Below are positions 35,166 to 43,552 of a DNA stretch of 64,000 nucleotides, piece after piece (the stretch's first letter is position 1; every line of letters begins with the position of its first letter). The stretch spans positions 1 through 64,000 of the forward strand of contig JAEUJW010000040.1 in the NCBI GenBank assembly GCA_016793465.1, read 5' to 3'. This DNA comes from Myxococcales bacterium. GTDB lineage: Bacteria > Myxococcota > Polyangia > Nannocystales > Nannocystaceae. Under the pieces are notes generated by a model. It saw only the letters and a program-made list of their open reading frames with translations, ran no database searches and was not told the origin of the DNA. A program made the position numbers and the translations under genes.

Positions 35166-35980
35166 TCACCGGCGGCCGTGAAGCGAGGCAACCAGTTCGG
35201 CACCGCGGACCAGGCCGCGTGCGGTGAGCTCCTCGATGCGCCAGCCGCAGGCGGAGCTGGATGCGTCGGTCGTGGCGGAAGAATACCGCGGCGCCGTCGC
35301 CCGGCGACGGAGATCGTGCGGCCAGTCGGCTCGAGGCTGATCCACCAACTGCGGTTCGGGTGGAAGTCGGGTGACCCGGCGCGCTCGAGCTGCTCGAGGC
35401 GGGGCGGCGACATGAGGGAGATTGCGAGCAGCAGTCGAGCCCGCGGTCGTTCACGCCGAAGCCCTGACGGAGCTGATCCTGTCGACGCTGCGGGCAGAAG
35501 CTCAGGTACGGTCGGCTGGTGTTCACCGACCCAGCCGGATCCTCGGTGACCTTGTCGTCCGCAACCGGCGAGACCAGGCGCTTCGCCTGGGCGGAGTTCA
35601 CCAACGTCGAGCAGGACACAGGCGGATCTCGTCGTGGTCGTCGGACGTGAAGGCCCAGCCGCCCGCGGTGCTGCAGTCCGTGAGCGGCTGGTCGATGCCC
35701 GCGACTTCGATGTCGACGTAGTCCCAGTACGGGTACATCGGGTCGAGCCGGATCGTACAGGTGATCGCCACCAAGACGTCGACGACCGCCGCCTGTAGCT
35801 CGAGCTGGTCGTGGGTGTCGTGAACCTCGGCTCGTCGGCGAGCGGTGCGCCGCCGGCGAAGGCCAGCTCGTCGAGTTTTGCGTGGGGATTGACGCCGTCG
35901 GGGACCCCGTCGGAGACGGCGGGGCTGGTCATGTCGGGGATGGCGATGCCGACGACGTGGGTCGTGATGAACCAGGCCAA
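35166..35980 (-). pseudogene. Multi-frame remnant of an unrecognised gene
   Basis: Protein-like sequence changes frame at least four times. From the 5' end: AWFITTHVVGIAIPDMTSPA and LDELAFAGGAPLADEPRF in one frame, then AAVVDVLVAITCTIRLDPMY, PYWDYVDIEVAGIDQPLTDC and WAFTSDDHDEIRLCP in a second, then QAKRLVSPVADDKVTEDPAG in a third, then LEQLERAGSPDFHPNRSWW and GRTISVAGRR, and finally ACGWRIEELTARGLVRGAEL to the stop at 35166. The family is not recognised. Either the gene has decayed by small indels, or assembly errors cluster here. It lies upstream of the membrane kinase and is not part of that operon. Confidence 0.6.
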
Positions 35981-35984
35981 GACG

Positions 35985-36170
35985 GCGCTTGCGCTGCTTG
36001 AGCGGGCGGAGGTTGTCGACGAGAGCAGCGGAGCCCGAGGCTCACTTCGCGCTGGCCCGGCCCTCGCAGCGGTCGGCGACGATCACGGGCGTGCGCTCGC
36101 CGTGGCCACACGCGCGCATGACGAGCTACAGCGCACCGCCCGCGGAGGTGGCCGGCTCGTCGAAGTCGAT
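35985..36170 (+). pseudogene. TPR remnant, probably the tail of a kinase gene
   Basis: The plus strand reads ALALLERAEVVDESSG, then in a neighbouring frame PEAHFALARPSQRS, then ALAAVGDDHGRALAVATRAH back in the first frame. The pattern AEAHFALARAL...RALALATRA is the closing TPR of the kinase-TPR proteins abundant in myxobacteria. It cannot be a complete gene. It lies directly against the opposite-strand remnant ending at 35980, so the junction near 35980 marks a rearrangement. Confidence 0.5.
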
Positions 36171-36180
36171 GGATCGCGGC

Positions 36181-36924
36181 GCATACCGTCCCCTGGACAC
36201 CGGTGTCGTCCACGACTTGGCTCCACCGATGGATGCCGCAGCACCCCTCGTGGCCGCCCTCGCCAGGGCGACGAACGGGGCACCGTTCGTCGCCCGTGAA
36301 GCCGCCGCGGTCGTCACCCCACCCGTGGCCCGCGATGTGGCGCCTGACGTCGCCCGCTGTGTCGCCCGCGCGATGTGCCCTACACCTGTCGGCTACGGGC
36401 CGTCTGACTGCTGTGGGACGCGATCCGACGGGTGGATGGCGGCGGCCCGAGCCGCGACCTTGCAGGCGGGTGGGGGTCGACGTCACCGGCATGCAGTCGA
36501 TGCAGTGGCCGCTCGCGGCACCGTCATGCATGCCGCCGCCGTGCCTGCAGGGTGTCTGTCCGCGTCTCGCTGTCGGCTCAAGACATCCGCACGCCGGGCG
36601 GGGGCAGACACCGGGTGTCGCGCGGCGTCCGTCCGCCGCGCGCCGGCCGGCATGCCCCGCGCGGCGCGGCGGCGCCGCGGCTCCGAGGCTGCGCGTGCGC
36701 CCGCCGTCAGCGGGTCAGCATGGCGCGATCGAGGCAGAGCTCGCTACGATCTGCGGCGCGACCACAATCTCGAGCGGACCAGCACGCGGGAGTCGCGGTC
36801 TGCTCACCGACTACGTCTCCGCAGACGAGTTGGGACGTCTGGTGATCTATGTGGGCACCCCTCACTCGGAACGGAGCCAGAATATGTGGCCACGCCATGG
36901 CGGCGTGCCGTGGTGATCGTCAGG
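36181..36924. other. Gene-free, GC-rich stretch upstream of parA
   Basis: I see no convincing gene in any frame. Codon composition is unnatural in all six frames and no homologous-looking motif appears. The part 36590-36700 is extremely GC-rich with self-complementary GCGCGGCGC runs. This stretch could hold the promoter and a centromere-like site for the ParA/RHH pair, but no clear iterated repeats are seen. Confidence 0.5.
36891..36907 (+). promoter_or_regulatory. Inverted repeat just upstream of parA
   Basis: CACGCC-ATGGC-GGCGTG is a perfect 6-bp inverted repeat, 18 bp before the ATG at 36925. Partition operons are commonly autoregulated by ParA or the RHH protein at an operator in this position. 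The function is inferred. Confidence 0.35.
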
Positions 36925-37584
36925 ATGACAGCCATGAAGACGATCGCGGTCTACAACAACAAGGGTGGAATCGGAAAAACGACTTTCTCCGTGCACGTCG
37001 CGCTCTACGCCGCCAAGCACCGGATCCGGACGCTGGCGGTCGGGCTCGATCGGCAGGGCGACCTGTGTCGCTGGCTCGCCGGCGGGGACTGCGAGGTACA
37101 GGACGGCCTCTACTTCCGGCACAGCGACTTCCTGCAGGTGATCTACAGCCCCATGGAGCTGCCCGACCGGCTCACGAACTTCGACCTGGTGATCGCGGAC
37201 TGCCCGCCCGCCGTCGAGGTGGTCGACAAGCTCAGCGCCGACCTCTGGCTCGTCCCGCTCGACGGCCGCCTCGCCATGGAGAACCTCGGCAACATCTACC
37301 CGAGCCTGAAGCAGACGACCGGGCTGATCACGCTGGTCCTCAACCGCTGCGACCTCGCCGGCAAGCGCGTCGTCGACGGGCTCCGTGACGCGGCCGAGCA
37401 GATCCCGAACGCGATCGTGCGAGGCGAGCCGATCCCCGCGTCGGCGGCGATCGCCAAGGCGGCCGAGTACTTCAGGCCGGTGTGGGACGTCCCCTACGGC
37501 CGCGGCACCCAGGGCGACCGCGCGATTCAGAAGCTCTGCGTCGATGTGTTGAAGGACTGCGGATTCGAAGGGAGGCTGGCATGA
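36925..37584 (+). CDS. ParA-family partition ATPase
   Basis: A 219-residue ParA/MinD-type ATPase, of the small class (lacking an N-terminal HTH) that pairs with ribbon-helix-helix partners. The deviant Walker A is KGGIGKTT near the N-terminus (about 13-20), an A'-like VGLDRQGDL follows, and the Walker B is LVIADCPP (about 92-99). The signature VDxxxQ is altered (VGLDRQG in place of VDLDPQG). The start at 36925 has a close alternative at 36934 (MKTIAVYNNKGG). It overlaps the next gene by ATGA. This would segregate a plasmid or excised element, and marks the following 12 kb as mobile. Confidence 0.85.
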   Translation: MTAMKTIAVYNNKGGIGKTTFSVHVALYAAKHRIRTLAVGLDRQGDLCRWLAGGDCEVQDGLYFRHSDFLQVIYSPMELPDRLTNFDLVIADCPPAVEVVDKLSADLWLVPLDGRLAMENLGNIYPSLKQTTGLITLVLNRCDLAGKRVVDGLRDAAEQIPNAIVRGEPIPASAAIAKAAEYFRPVWDVPYGRGTQGDRAIQKLCVDVLKDCGFEGRLA

Positions 37585-38165
37585 ACGATCGAATTAGGAA
37601 GACGGACGGGCTGCGCTACAGGATGAACGCGAACCCGGGGGCGAGGCAGCCGAGCGGCCTCGGTCCGACCGGCATCGAGTTCCTGCGGCGGGAGGGCGGC
37701 CTCGCGGAGGATCCACGCCCCGAGCCTATCCCGTTCCCGAGCCCGGACATGGTCGGCACTGCGGCACCAGCGGAGCCAGCGGGGGCTCCTGCAGCCAGCC
37801 CCGAACCGCCGGCGACCCCGACGGCGCGCCCGGAGCCGAATCAGTCGACTCCAGGGGGCAGCTCGCCCCCGAAACAACCAGCGCCGACCGGCGGCTCACC
37901 TCCGACACAACCTTCGCGCCTTTCCAAGAAGCGGACTCGCCAGTCGAAGGGCGACGCGTACGCGCTCTCACCGTCGCGCAAGCGTCAGCCCTCGCGCTCC
38001 AACCATTTCCGTCTACCGGCGGACGTCGAGGCCCATCTCAAGGAGCTCGCGGCTCAGTACGAATGTAGTCGCACCCACGTGGTCTGCTCGGTGATCTCGT
38101 CGGAGTGGCAGCGACTCAAACGCCGGCAGAGTCGTTCGTCGAAAGCGACGGTCACGCCCGCTTGA
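37581..38165 (+). CDS. RHH-like ParA partner
   Basis: The 194-residue product starts inside the parA stop (ATGA). It has a short N-terminal region, a Pro-rich disordered linker (residues 45-115) and a Lys/Arg-rich stretch, then a C-terminal CopG/RHH-like module at about 140-185: a strand SNHFRLPADVEAHLKELAA, then YECSRTHVVCSVISSEWQRL. ParA partners of this size with an RHH domain bind the centromere and stimulate the ATPase. The RHH assignment rests on the strand-helix-helix pattern. Its last 14 bp overlap the 3' end of the opposite gene. Confidence 0.65.
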   Translation: MNDRIRKTDGLRYRMNANPGARQPSGLGPTGIEFLRREGGLAEDPRPEPIPFPSPDMVGTAAPAEPAGAPAASPEPPATPTARPEPNQSTPGGSSPPKQPAPTGGSPPTQPSRLSKKRTRQSKGDAYALSPSRKRQPSRSNHFRLPADVEAHLKELAAQYECSRTHVVCSVISSEWQRLKRRQSRSSKATVTPA

Positions 38166-39435
38166 GCAAGGCGGCGTTGGCCCTCGCCTCCGCGGCCAGG
38201 CGCTCGCGGCCAGCGGAGATCGTCGCGAGCGCCTCTGGTGTCGGGTTGCTGAGCCAGTCGAGGCGCACACGCCAGAGGACGTGTCGGCTCCGACGGCCGC
38301 GGGCGATCAAGGGCGAGCGCTCGGTCAACCATGCGAGCGCGTCTCGCCGCGTACGCTCACCGGGTACTTCCTCGAGCTCGCCGTCGGCCAGCCGTCGCCA
38401 CAGCGCCCCTGCGTCGAGCAGCAGCTCGAGGCGGTCTCCTTTCTCGTGGGCGGCCGCGAGGGCCCACACGAATCGGCGGGCTTCTCGCGTGCCGTCGACG
38501 GCGACCGCCGCCCGCACGAGCTCGACCAGGTGCGCCTTGATCGGGGTCGCCAGCGTGGCGAGGCGGTCCAGCGCAGCGACGACGGCATCACGATCAAAGG
38601 CGCTCGGCGGATCGGGCCGGACCAGCGGGGCTTCGGCTGGCAGCAGCTCCCAGTCGCTCAGGCCCATGGGTTGACCACGTGCGAGGCACCGCGGCTCCCC
38701 TCCGTCGGGGACCAGCACGAGTGCAGCATCGTTGACGCCGAGCAAGCAGAGGTAGACCTCGCCGGCCGCGGTCTCGATATAACCGACGAGCCCCGGCATC
38801 GGGGCGTGCTGGAGACGCTGAGGTACGCCGCGGACGCGAACCTGGAACGGGCGACTGCTGCTGTGAAAATCATCGTCCCAGGCGTCGTCGGCGCTCTGGT
38901 AGAACGCGGCGGCGCCCCCCATGCTGAGCTGACGGCCGAAGTGTTGCAGGGTGAAGGACCCACGCGGGCTGACGAGGACCAGGCAGTACTGGTCCTCGAC
39001 CGGACGTACCCGGGCCTCGTAGCCCGCACCGAAGCAGGTAAACGAGGCGCCGTCGCTCGTGGCGGGCCCGTCCCATTGCGTGAGTGCCAGGCGTCGGTGC
39101 TTCATCGCCGGATCGTCCGCGGGACCACCATGCGGACCGCCGGCGGCGAGGATCTCCTCGAGGGCGCGGTGGAGCGTGTCGGCCGTGCCACGGGCCAGGA
39201 TCCGCGAACCACGCCCTGGCCAGGTGTAACGCAGCACCATCGTGGTCCCGGCGGGCCGAATCGAGGCTTGGTGGTACGGCGGGCTCACCAGGATCTCGTC
39301 GGCGCCGTGCTTCTCCCAGACGAGCACCTGGCGCCGCCCTCGTGTCGCCAGCCATTGGTGACGCAGGACAGAGAACGGGTCGGCGCCCCCGGGTAGCCTG
39401 AGCAACTCGCGAAATCGGGCCTGTACATCCTGCAT
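38152..39435 (-). CDS. Uncharacterised 427-residue protein
   Basis: I do not recognise the family. The protein is predicted soluble with no signal peptide. The N-terminal 280 residues are beta-rich and high in aromatic residues (SVLRHQWLATRGRRQVLVWE, DDAWDDDFHSSSRPF). The C-terminal 150 residues are helical, Arg-rich (RDALAWLTERSPLIARGRRS, RLDWLSNPTPEALATISAGR). The composition suggests a single large fold, perhaps enzymatic. It is convergent with, and overlaps, the RHH partner gene. Its position between partition and integration genes suggests cargo or an accessory gene of the element. Confidence 0.7.
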   Translation of the reverse strand: MQDVQARFRELLRLPGGADPFSVLRHQWLATRGRRQVLVWEKHGADEILVSPPYHQASIRPAGTTMVLRYTWPGRGSRILARGTADTLHRALEEILAAGGPHGGPADDPAMKHRRLALTQWDGPATSDGASFTCFGAGYEARVRPVEDQYCLVLVSPRGSFTLQHFGRQLSMGGAAAFYQSADDAWDDDFHSSSRPFQVRVRGVPQRLQHAPMPGLVGYIETAAGEVYLCLLGVNDAALVLVPDGGEPRCLARGQPMGLSDWELLPAEAPLVRPDPPSAFDRDAVVAALDRLATLATPIKAHLVELVRAAVAVDGTREARRFVWALAAAHEKGDRLELLLDAGALWRRLADGELEEVPGERTRRDALAWLTERSPLIARGRRSRHVLWRVRLDWLSNPTPEALATISAGRERLAAEARANAALLKRA

Positions 39436-39716
39436 GCATCACCTCACCACGAGCGTAGCCCGAACAGGGGCGCGAGCGTGCTCTCCGAGAAGAGATCTCG
39501 AATTAGTTTCCAAGAGCGCAGCTACCGCGCGCTGGTCTCCGAAGGCCGCGCGATCGAAATCTACTCCGGACGATATCTGACCCGCGAGCGCAGACTCGAG
39601 CGACGCGACCGAGCATGAAGGAATCGCGCCACCGGAAAGGAGCGGTTTCGCAGCTTGAAAGGGTCGCTGAACCCATCTTCGAGAGGGCTACGCTGGCACA
39701 TGCGGGGAGGTCGACG

Positions 39717-40451
39717 ATGCAGTCGGACTGTGAGGGTGAGCTCGAATTGCTGACACGTTACATCCGGGGTGTGGTGACCGGGCCGCGTGCTCAGCTTGAT
39801 CTCGTCGACGAAAAATCCGTAGAGGTGCTGCGTCGCGAACCACTACACGCATGGCTTCTCAAGATCGCACGGAGCGGCTGCAAGATCCGCGGCGCGCGGG
39901 GTAACTCGGTGAAGGAGGTGCTCGCATTACTCGAAGATGCGCGTAGTCAGTATGGGATCTCCAAGACGGAATTATCCAGGCGCTCCGGGGTCTCACGCGG
40001 ACACCTCGCCGAGATGTTCGGACGGATCGAACCGCGGCCGGTGATGGAGACGATCGTTCGCCTCGCAGTCGGTCTTGGATTCCCGCTCGAGGTCGTCGCC
40101 CAGGGAGCCGACCAGGTCGACGATGGGGGAGCTCCGGGGACGGCGTTGACCCCGAGCTCGCCGGGTGCTGTCGCCCCGGCCGGCACCGAGTCTGGATGGC
40201 GGCAGGCCGGTGCTTTCGGCGCGTGCATGGTGGGCAGCGCCTTGGGCTCCGCCGTCGGCGGAGCCAAGACATCCATCGGCTGCGGGATCGCCGGCGCTGC
40301 CGCAGCAGGTGTCGGGTTCCTGCTCGAGAACCCGAAGAAGCGGGAAGGCATCCTGTTCGTGGGTGTGGGCGTCATCGCCGGGACGCTGGTGGTCGGAGCG
40401 GTCCGACTGGTGAACGCCCTGGCCGGGCAGGGAGGGAACAATGGCACCTGA
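39717..40451 (+). CDS. XRE-type HTH protein with glycine-rich membrane tail
   Basis: The ATG at 39717 has GGGGAGG at a good distance (39703-39709), better than the upstream in-frame ATG at 39615. The 244-residue product has an N-terminal helical domain (10-80), a lambda-repressor-like HTH at about 76-135 (YGISKTELSRRSGVSRGHL, AEMFGRIEPRPVMETIVRLA), a Pro-rich spacer and two hydrophobic glycine/alanine-rich segments near the C-terminus (about 165-200 and 208-232) with small-residue zippers (GSALGSAVGGA, GIAGAAAAGVG). A membrane-anchored DNA-binding regulator is unusual. The last 11 bp overlap the next start. It precedes two excisionase-like HTHs and an integrase. Confidence 0.7.
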   Translation: MQSDCEGELELLTRYIRGVVTGPRAQLDLVDEKSVEVLRREPLHAWLLKIARSGCKIRGARGNSVKEVLALLEDARSQYGISKTELSRRSGVSRGHLAEMFGRIEPRPVMETIVRLAVGLGFPLEVVAQGADQVDDGGAPGTALTPSSPGAVAPAGTESGWRQAGAFGACMVGSALGSAVGGAKTSIGCGIAGAAAAGVGFLLENPKKREGILFVGVGVIAGTLVVGAVRLVNALAGQGGNNGT

Positions 40452-40653
40452 AGGCGAATCCACAGCGTCGACACCGTTGACGATCAGCTTCCGCGAGGCG
40501 CTGGCCCTCACCGGGTTGTCGAGGAACACCCTCTACAGATTGGTCAAGGCCAACAAGGTCCCCGGTGCGCAGAAGCTCGGCGGGTGGATTCGATTCCACG
40601 TCGGCCTGCTGCACGAGTGGTTGGAATGCCGGGCGCCAGACAGAAACGGGTGA
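40441..40653 (+). CDS. Excisionase-like HTH protein (1)
   Basis: A 70-residue protein of the HTH_17 (AlpA/Xis-like) type: SFREALALTGLSRNTLYRLV followed by a wing with VPGAQKLGGWIRFH, then HEWLE. Such proteins bind near attachment sites to steer recombination or regulate integrase genes. It overlaps the upstream gene by 11 bp, so translation is coupled. Confidence 0.8.
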   Translation: MAPEGESTASTPLTISFREALALTGLSRNTLYRLVKANKVPGAQKLGGWIRFHVGLLHEWLECRAPDRNG

Positions 40654-40771
40654 CATGGATATTCCCGGCTGTCGTCTCGTGCTCGGAGATAATTTGCACT
40701 TCTGTTTGACCGTTACACACTCGCACTTGAATCTTCGATAGATTTGGGCGTGCAGTCGACGGGAGGTGGGT

Positions 40772-41068
40772 GTGGATCGCGGTCGTAAACGGAGAGGTTC
40801 GGTCTCCTCGGTCAACTCGGGGCCGATCCCTGACATGTTGAAATCCGAAGGCGTGAGCTCGCGCAACGTGGTCGATCTGCCGCCGCCACTGCTCACGGTG
40901 CAGGACCTCGCCGTTCTGCTCGCCACGAGCAACAGCGGCATCTACTCCCGCGTCGCCCGCGGCCAGATCCCCGGGGCCCTTCGTCTCGGACGGACGCTTC
41001 GCTTCGACCCCAGGGTCATCGCACAATGGCTCTCGGCGAACAGTGCGAGCGCAGGAGGTCACCCATGA
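40772..41068 (+). CDS. Excisionase-like HTH protein (2)
   Basis: A small AlpA/Xis-like protein. The HTH reads LLTVQDLAVLLATSNSGIYS with a wing GQIPGALRLGRTLRFDPRVI. The start is likely the GTG at 40772 (5 nt after GGGAGG at 40761-40766); a GTG at 40766 is too close to that site. Its stop overlaps the integrase ATG by 4 bp (ATGA at 41065). It is the typical gene placed directly before a tyrosine recombinase, and may set directionality. Confidence 0.78.
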   Translation: MDRGRKRRGSVSSVNSGPIPDMLKSEGVSSRNVVDLPPPLLTVQDLAVLLATSNSGIYSRVARGQIPGALRLGRTLRFDPRVIAQWLSANSASAGGHP

Positions 41069-42123
41069 TCAAGCTGCGCCCGTGGAAGGGAAGCAAGAAT
41101 GAATTTGAAGTCGACGTCATCGTCAACGGCACCCAGGGCAAGTCCCTGCGCAGGCGCGTCAAGGCGCCCGTCACCGGCAAGTCGAACGCGGAGCGGTGGG
41201 CCCGGTCGCTCGAGCAGGAGCTGCTCGCGCAGCTCCTCGCCCCCGAGCCCGAGCGCGAGAAGCCGCCCGCGCCGACGTTCGAGGAGTTCGCCGCGATCTT
41301 CCTCGACCTCTGCAAGGCCAACCGCCTCGGGGTGAACACGCTGATGAACTACGAGATCCACCTGCGGCGATACCTGGTCCCGGTGCTCGGCAAGCGCCGG
41401 CTCGACCAGATCCCGCCGTCGGACATCACGAAGATCAAGGCGTCGCTGTCCGCGAAGTCGCACAACACCGCGTGCGAGGTGCTGAAGACGCTACGGCGCG
41501 TGTTCAACGCGGCCATCAAGCAGAAGCAGATCACCAGCGAGCCGGTGGAGCTCGAGATCCCGCGGCGACGGCGTAAGGCCGTCGTCGCGTACGACGCCGC
41601 CCAGCAGGCGGCGCTGCTGGCGGCGGCCCGGCAGCTCGGGCCGTTCTTCGAGCTGGTGGTGCTCCTCGGGATCGACGCCGGCCTGCGCCGCGGCGAGATC
41701 GTCGGACTGCAGTGGTCCGACGTCCTGCTTGGCCGCGGGGTCCTCGTGGTCCGGCACAACGTCGTCCGCGGCAAGCTCGACGTGCCCAAGGGGCGCAGCG
41801 AGGACGAGGTCGCGCTGACGCCCCGCCTCCATGCCGCGCTCAAGGCGTACCGTCACGATGGAACCTTCGTCCTCGACAAGGACGGCGGGCACTTCAGCGA
41901 CGGCGAGCCTGAGACGTGGTTGGTGAAGGTCACCCGTCTGGCCGGCCTCCCGTGGCACGGCACCCACATCCTGCGGAAGACCTGCGGGACCCGCATCGCC
42001 GACGGTGGCGGCGGGGTCGCGGCCGTGGCCGCGCACCTCCGCCACAAGAGCCTGGCGATCGCTAGCCGCTACATCGACCGCAGCGGCGCGAGCTCCCGCG
42101 CGATCAACGCGCTGGAGAGCTGA
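41065..42123 (+). CDS. int: Tyrosine recombinase (integrase)
   Basis: A 352-residue phage-type integrase. Arm-binding and SAM-like core-binding regions occupy about 1-150 (TFEEFAAIFLDLCKANRLGV, NYEIHLRRYLVPVLGKRRLD). The catalytic domain shows Arg at DAGLRRGEIVGLQW (about 206), the H-x-x-R box HGTHILRKTCG (about 298), a His in AAHLRHKS (about 325) and the nucleophile Tyr in SRYIDRS (about 334). All catalytic residues are present, so it should be active. An AGGAGG site precedes the ATG. Downstream at 42123-42149 is an inverted-repeat stretch (TGGAGGCGTG...CACCTCCA) that may terminate transcription. Confidence 0.9.
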   Translation: MIKLRPWKGSKNEFEVDVIVNGTQGKSLRRRVKAPVTGKSNAERWARSLEQELLAQLLAPEPEREKPPAPTFEEFAAIFLDLCKANRLGVNTLMNYEIHLRRYLVPVLGKRRLDQIPPSDITKIKASLSAKSHNTACEVLKTLRRVFNAAIKQKQITSEPVELEIPRRRRKAVVAYDAAQQAALLAAARQLGPFFELVVLLGIDAGLRRGEIVGLQWSDVLLGRGVLVVRHNVVRGKLDVPKGRSEDEVALTPRLHAALKAYRHDGTFVLDKDGGHFSDGEPETWLVKVTRLAGLPWHGTHILRKTCGTRIADGGGGVAAVAAHLRHKSLAIASRYIDRSGASSRAINALES

Positions 42124-42153
42124 TGGAGGCGTGAACACGCCCACCTCCAAGTT

Positions 42154-42167
42154 GCTGTAATTACAGC
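42154..42167. other. 14-bp perfect palindrome after the integrase
   Basis: GCTGTAATTACAGC is a perfect palindrome, AT-rich in its centre, 31 bp after the integrase stop. It could be an operator or a recombination-associated site of that integrase. No second copy was noticed in this window. Confidence 0.35.
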
Positions 42168-42329
42168 ATCAATTGGCCTGCTCCTCATTGCTGGAAGCAG
42201 TCCCCCTCTTCGCCCGGTCTTCGCGGCCGGCGAGGAGATCTACGCCAACTGTGCGAGATCGCTAGGCTTTGCAGCCCATCGGCATTGACCGGAGAGACCC
42301 GGAGGAGGCCATGCCGGCCCCCTTGTCTT

Positions 42330-42346
42330 GGAACATTTTGGGAACG
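42330..42346 (+). repeat. Att-like repeat, copy 1
   Basis: GGAACATTTTGGGAACG lies 54 bp before the start of the second integrase. It matches the sequence at 49318-49334 at 15 of 17 positions, in the same orientation. The position next to an integrase and direct-repeat arrangement suit an attachment site; the pattern GAAC-N7-GAAC also fits a regulator's direct-repeat box. Confidence 0.45.
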
Positions 42347-42400
42347 TTTTTCGGCAGCGGCCACCGCCGCGCACCGCGGTGCGCAACGCTGGAGGCTGAG

Positions 42401-43499
42401 ATGTTGGAAGTCAACGTGCATCAACGGGATGGCAAGCAGGGCAGGGTCCACTGGCAGTACGACTTCCGGGTGACGCTCCCGGACGGCAGCATCTATCGCG
42501 AGCGCCGCAAGGCCCGCGGCGCGACCTCGGAGTCCGCGGCGCGGCGCATCGGCGAGACCCGCATGCGCGAGGTCCTGCGCGCCGGACCATCGGGCAAGAA
42601 GGCCGTGCCGGTCGCCGAGCTGCCGACACCGACCGTGGCGGAGTTCGCCGTCGAGTGGCTCGACATCTGCCGGACGGAGCGCCAGAGCCCGATCACTGTG
42701 GCGCACAAGGAGATCATGCTCCGCCGGCACCTGCTCCCTGTGGTCGGTGAGCTTCGGCTCGACGAGATCACCGAGCAGAAGATCACCTTGCTGCGCAAGC
42801 GGCTCGCCGACATGAAGTCGTCGACCGTCAATCTTGTCGTCAAGACCTTCCAGACGATGCTCCGGCGTGCCCGCAAGCTCGGCTACCGCGCGACGGTCCC
42901 CGAGGTCAAGCTCCTGCCCGAGCAGCGCCAGCGGAACTGGTACACGCCCGAAGACTACGAGCGCCTCGTCGCCGTCGCCGCGACCTTCGACGTCGTCAGC
43001 CTGGTCATCGTCCTGCTCGGCGGCGACGCCGGCCTGCGTGCCGGCGAGATGCTCGGTCTGCGCTGGGAGGACCTCGACTTCACCCACCGGACCCTGTACG
43101 TGCGTCGCAACCTCGTCATGGGCCAGGAGCGGGCCCCGAAGTGGGGCACCGCCCGCGACATCCCCCTCTCGGACCGGCTGAAGGACGCCTTGCTGCTTGC
43201 TGCGGCTCCGAACCCTGGACGGCGGCCTCGACCGGGTGCTCAAGTCGAGCAACGGCGGACCGATGACGATGAGCCACATCCGGCCGCTGCTCGAGCGCGT
43301 AGCCCGCTACGCCGGCGCCCCCCTCTACGGCCCGCACGCCCTCCGCCACAGCTTCGGCACCCGGCTGATGCTCAACGGCGCCAGCGCCCGCGTGGCGATG
43401 GAACTTCTGGGCCATAGCAGCCTCAAGACGACCCAGATCTACGCCCACGCGAGCAAGGACCACCGCCGCTCAGCGATCGATTTGCTCGTCCCTCGGTAG
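42401..43499 (+). pseudogene. Second tyrosine recombinase, frameshifted
   Basis: The N-terminal two thirds (42401-43200) read through as a normal integrase with core-binding region TVAEFAVEWLDICRTERQSP and the catalytic Arg in DAGLRAGEMLGLRW. Near 43197-43205, the frame fails: LKDALLLAA runs on into noise. The missing part continues in the next frame as RLRTLDGGLDRVLKSSNGGP, then HALRHSFGTRLM, ELLGHSS and the Tyr in TTQIYAHAS, ending at 43499. All catalytic residues survive across the two frames, so one indel near 43200 killed an otherwise complete enzyme. It is related to the intact integrase upstream in kind but diverged in sequence. Confidence 0.85.
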
Positions 43500-43552
43500 A
43501 GCGATTTTCAGTCGATAAAGTGGGGTTGCGCCAGGTCTGCAGTACCCGACAT

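Noticed and set aside
36590..36700. Structured RNA or origin in the extremely GC-rich stretch
   Set aside because: Self-complementary GC runs are expected by chance here and no conserved architecture or iterons could be recognised.
42330..42346. LexA box (GAAC-N7-GAAC) for the direct-repeat motif
   Set aside because: The spacing matches the alphaproteobacterial type, but the second copy at 49318 lies between gene ends, and no SOS gene is nearby; kept only as an alternative.
43190..43210. Programmed frameshift in the second integrase
   Set aside because: No slippery heptamer or downstream structure is evident near 43200, and integrases are not known to need one; a simple indel is more likely.
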